Below, piece after piece: positions 62,559 through 64,000 of a DNA stretch of 64,000 nt. The stretch is from positions 1-64,000 of the forward strand of contig JAGKSX010000060.1 of assembly GCA_018993155.1 (NCBI GenBank). The letters run 5' to 3'. A program made the translations under genes and the position numbers. The number at the start of each line of letters is the position of its first letter. The stretch's first letter is position 1. This DNA comes from Hydrogenophaga sp. (GTDB lineage: Bacteria > Pseudomonadota > Gammaproteobacteria > Burkholderiales > Burkholderiaceae_C). Below the pieces are notes generated by a model. The model had not been told where the DNA came from. It saw nothing but the letters and a program-made list of their open reading frames with translations, and searched no databases.

Positions 62559-63014
62559 TTAGCTGCCTGCGCCGGAGAGGGCGGCTTTCACCGCCGCAGA
62601 CACCTGGCCCATGTCGGCCTTGCCGGCCAGGCGCGCTTTCACCGTGCCCATGACCTTGCCCATGTCGCCCGGGCCTTTGGCGCCGAGTTCGGCCACGATG
62701 GCCTTGACCTCGGCGGCCACTTCGTCGGCCGACAGGCGCGCGGGCAGGTAGCCCTGCAACACGGCCATTTCGGCGGCTTCCTTGTCCACCAGGTCCTGGC
62801 GAGCGGCCTTGGTGAAGGCCTCGATGCTGTCCTTGCGCTGCTTGACCAGCTTGTCCACGATGGCGATGACCATGGCGTCGTCCAGCTCCACGCGCTCGTC
62901 CACTTCCTTCTGCTTCATCGCGGCGGTGAGCAGGCGGATGGTGCCCAGGCGCTCGCTGTCCTTGGCGCGCATGGCGGCTTTCATGTCTTCGGTGATCTGG
63001 TCTTTCAGGCTCAT
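62559..63014 (-). CDS. yqeY: GatB/YqeY-domain protein
   Basis: A 151-residue YqeY protein with the helical tail domain of GatB: SLKDQITEDMKAAMRAKDSER and KQKEVDERVELDD, ending in DMGQVSAAVKAALSG. It may assist tRNA-dependent amidation or bind tRNA. GGAG precedes the ATG at 63014. It follows rpsU on the same strand, as in many proteobacteria, with an intrinsic terminator between. Confidence 0.93.
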   Translation of the reverse strand: MSLKDQITEDMKAAMRAKDSERLGTIRLLTAAMKQKEVDERVELDDAMVIAIVDKLVKQRKDSIEAFTKAARQDLVDKEAAEMAVLQGYLPARLSADEVAAEVKAIVAELGAKGPGDMGKVMGTVKARLAGKADMGQVSAAVKAALSGAGS

Positions 63015-63051
63015 GGAGGCTCCTGGGAGGGTCGAGAGAGGAATCGGAAAC

Positions 63052-63084
63052 AAAAAAGCCCGCCTGAGCGTCCTCCAGCGGGCT
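63052..63084 (-). terminator. Intrinsic terminator after rpsU
   Basis: On the minus strand AGCCCGC and GCGGGCT arms (63084-63078 and 63063-63057) are followed by TTTTTTG. It lies between rpsU and yqeY, so it would end or attenuate the rpsU transcript before yqeY. Confidence 0.8.
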
Positions 63085-63121
63085 TGTTCGCGACCGGGCG
63101 GCAGGGCCCGGTGGCTCGTGC

Positions 63122-63334
63122 TCAGTACAGCTTCTTGGGCAGCTGCATCGAGCGCACACGCTTGTAGTGGCGCTTGACGGCGGCAGCCTTCTTGCGCTTG
63201 CGCTCGGCGGTCGGCTTTTCGTAGAACTCGCGGGCGCGCAGATCGGTCAGCAGGCCGAGCTTTTCGATGGTGCGCTTGAAACGGCGCAGGGCGACGTCAA
63301 AGGGCTCGTTGTCTTTTACACGGATGGTCGTCAT
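63122..63334 (-). CDS. rpsU: 30S ribosomal protein S21
   Basis: A 70-residue basic protein, the full usual length: [40 protein letters not shown] and the C-terminal LPKKLY. It is needed for mRNA base-pairing at the 3-prime end of 16S rRNA during initiation. Start at 63334, within a longer open frame. It is followed by a terminator and yqeY. Confidence 0.97.
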   Translation of the reverse strand: MTTIRVKDNEPFDVALRRFKRTIEKLGLLTDLRAREFYEKPTAERKRKKAAAVKRHYKRVRSMQLPKKLY

Positions 63335-63522
63335 TGGCGAAGGATGTCCAGAATGCGCGGAAAGAGGATGAACGGGAAGATCGGGCCCGGGCGTCGTTTC
63401 CGCAAAATGTCCCGTCATTAACTAGTATTGGCCGACGGGGATTTGCCAGCAAAGCCCTGGATTATAGCCCTTTCCATGAGGGTGGCTACCAAATCGCAAA
63501 GGTAGGAGGCAAGTTTTGCCGC

Positions 63523-63592
63523 CGGGCCGCCCCAAGGCAAAACAGCCCCCTCGGGGGGCAGCGACCCGCGCAGCGGCGGAGCGTGGGGGTCA
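63523..63592. repeat. Palindromic intergenic repeat before the YhiN-type gene stop
   Basis: AGCCCCCT-CGGGGGGC (about 63544-63559) and GACCC/GGGTC (63563-63567 and 63587-63591) are stacked hairpins. The second covers the stop codon of the minus-strand gene, as the cysE repeat does for cysE. The type resembles the palindromes at 56395. Confidence 0.5.
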
Positions 63593-64000
63593 CAGCGCCT
63601 GTGCACAGGCGTGGGCGCTGGCCCAGGCCCACTGGAAGTTGTAGCCCCCCAGCCAACCGGTCACGTCCACCACTTCTCCGATGAAATACAGGCCCGGCTG
63701 CTTCGATTCCAGGGTCTGGGACGAGAGGTCACGGGTATCCACGCCGCCCAGCGTGACCTCGGCCTTGCGGTAGCCCTCGGTGCCGGTGGGGGTGAGTTCC
63801 CAGCGCGAGAGGCGCTCGGCCAGCCGGGCCAGGGCTTTGTCCGAGGCTTCGGCCACCGGGCGCTGCCAGTCGGCGTCCTGCTGCACCCAGGCCTCGGCCA
63901 GGCGGCTGGGCACCAGGTTGGCGAGTTCGTTGCCCAGCAGCTTGCGCGAACTGGCCTTGGCGCGCGCCAGGGCGGTGGGCAGCTCGGTCTCGGGGGCCAG
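63590..64000 (-). CDS. YhiN/HI0933-family flavoprotein (N-terminus beyond the window)
   Basis: The C-terminal 136 residues of an NAD(P)/FAD-dependent oxidoreductase of the YhiN/HI0933 (BaiN-like) family. VTLGGVDTRDLSSQTLESKQ and the FAD-binding end GLYFIGEVVDVTGWLGGYN-FQWAWASA are characteristic. The N-terminal Rossmann domain is outside the window. The electron acceptor and substrate are unknown for most of the family. Confidence 0.9.
   Translation of the reverse strand: MAPETELPTALARAKASSRKLLGNELANLVPSRLAEAWVQQDADWQRPVAEASDKALARLAERLSRWELTPTGTEGYRKAEVTLGGVDTRDLSSQTLESKQPGLYFIGEVVDVTGWLGGYNFQWAWASAHACAQAL

Overview
The window is GC-rich, densely coded DNA that reads as a chromosome segment of a betaproteobacterium of the Comamonadaceae type (Hydrogenophaga/Acidovorax/Variovorax-like). 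The grounds are protein character, many four-base ATGA/GTGA gene overlaps, orphan Bug-type (TctC) solute receptors, and GC-rich palindromic intergenic repeats. The genus is an inference. I see no rRNA, tRNA or CRISPR array.

Layout. 1-3.4 kb: histidine utilisation, hutH (cut by the window edge) and hutU divergent from the repressor hutC, with a HutC-type operator between. 3.4-6.0 kb: a 2TM protein, LytS-like kinase and LytTR regulator operon, then a DUF2306-type membrane protein. 6.2-12.5 kb: a PAS kinase, an alpha/beta hydrolase, an Anbu-type proteasome homologue and mutS. 12.8-16.2 kb: an NTF2-like protein, a second-type EF-G with an elaborate leader, and a membrane protein. 16.2-21.0 kb: an accessory patch with a protease/transposase/phospholipase-D mosaic ORF, a perfect LexA-type box, a LysR/GST pair and a membrane-anchored receiver protein. 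21.1-34.3 kb: a catabolic region with three orphan Bug receptors, an amidohydrolase, FAH-family hydrolase, PuuE-like deacetylase, two RidA proteins, SDR, FMN oxidase, ornithine-cyclodeaminase-like protein, MBL hydrolase and MarR/LysR regulators. 34.3-51 kb: a stress and envelope island (beta-helix protein, UspA, Rnk, several small proline-rich proteins, DUF6496, PA2169-type protein, OmpW-like barrel, MgtC, YihY, CBS, GlsB), a sigma-54 activator, kinases and an rpoN paralogue. 51-56.4 kb: two large sensor kinases. 56.5-64 kb: housekeeping genes (suhB, trmJ, cysE, slyD, mog, darP/yjgA, pmbA, yqeY, rpsU, a YhiN-type flavoprotein cut by the window edge).

The strongest new signal is a sigma-54 regulon at about 32-50 kb. 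At least eight near-perfect -24/-12 promoters (GGCAY-N5-TTGC) and several weaker ones lie 30-75 bases upstream of starts of small stress/envelope genes. They include two divergent promoter pairs and one promoter in front of the rpoN paralogue itself. An NtrC-type activator sits among them. I read this as a self-contained sigma-54/activator stress module.

Other points of note are an EF-G paralogue whose leader carries a terminator, a 34-codon ORF and a structure that can hide its ribosome binding site; an SOS-type operator placed in front of a roughly 100-base terminated unit; and a 106-base nested inverted repeat that contains the cysE stop codon.
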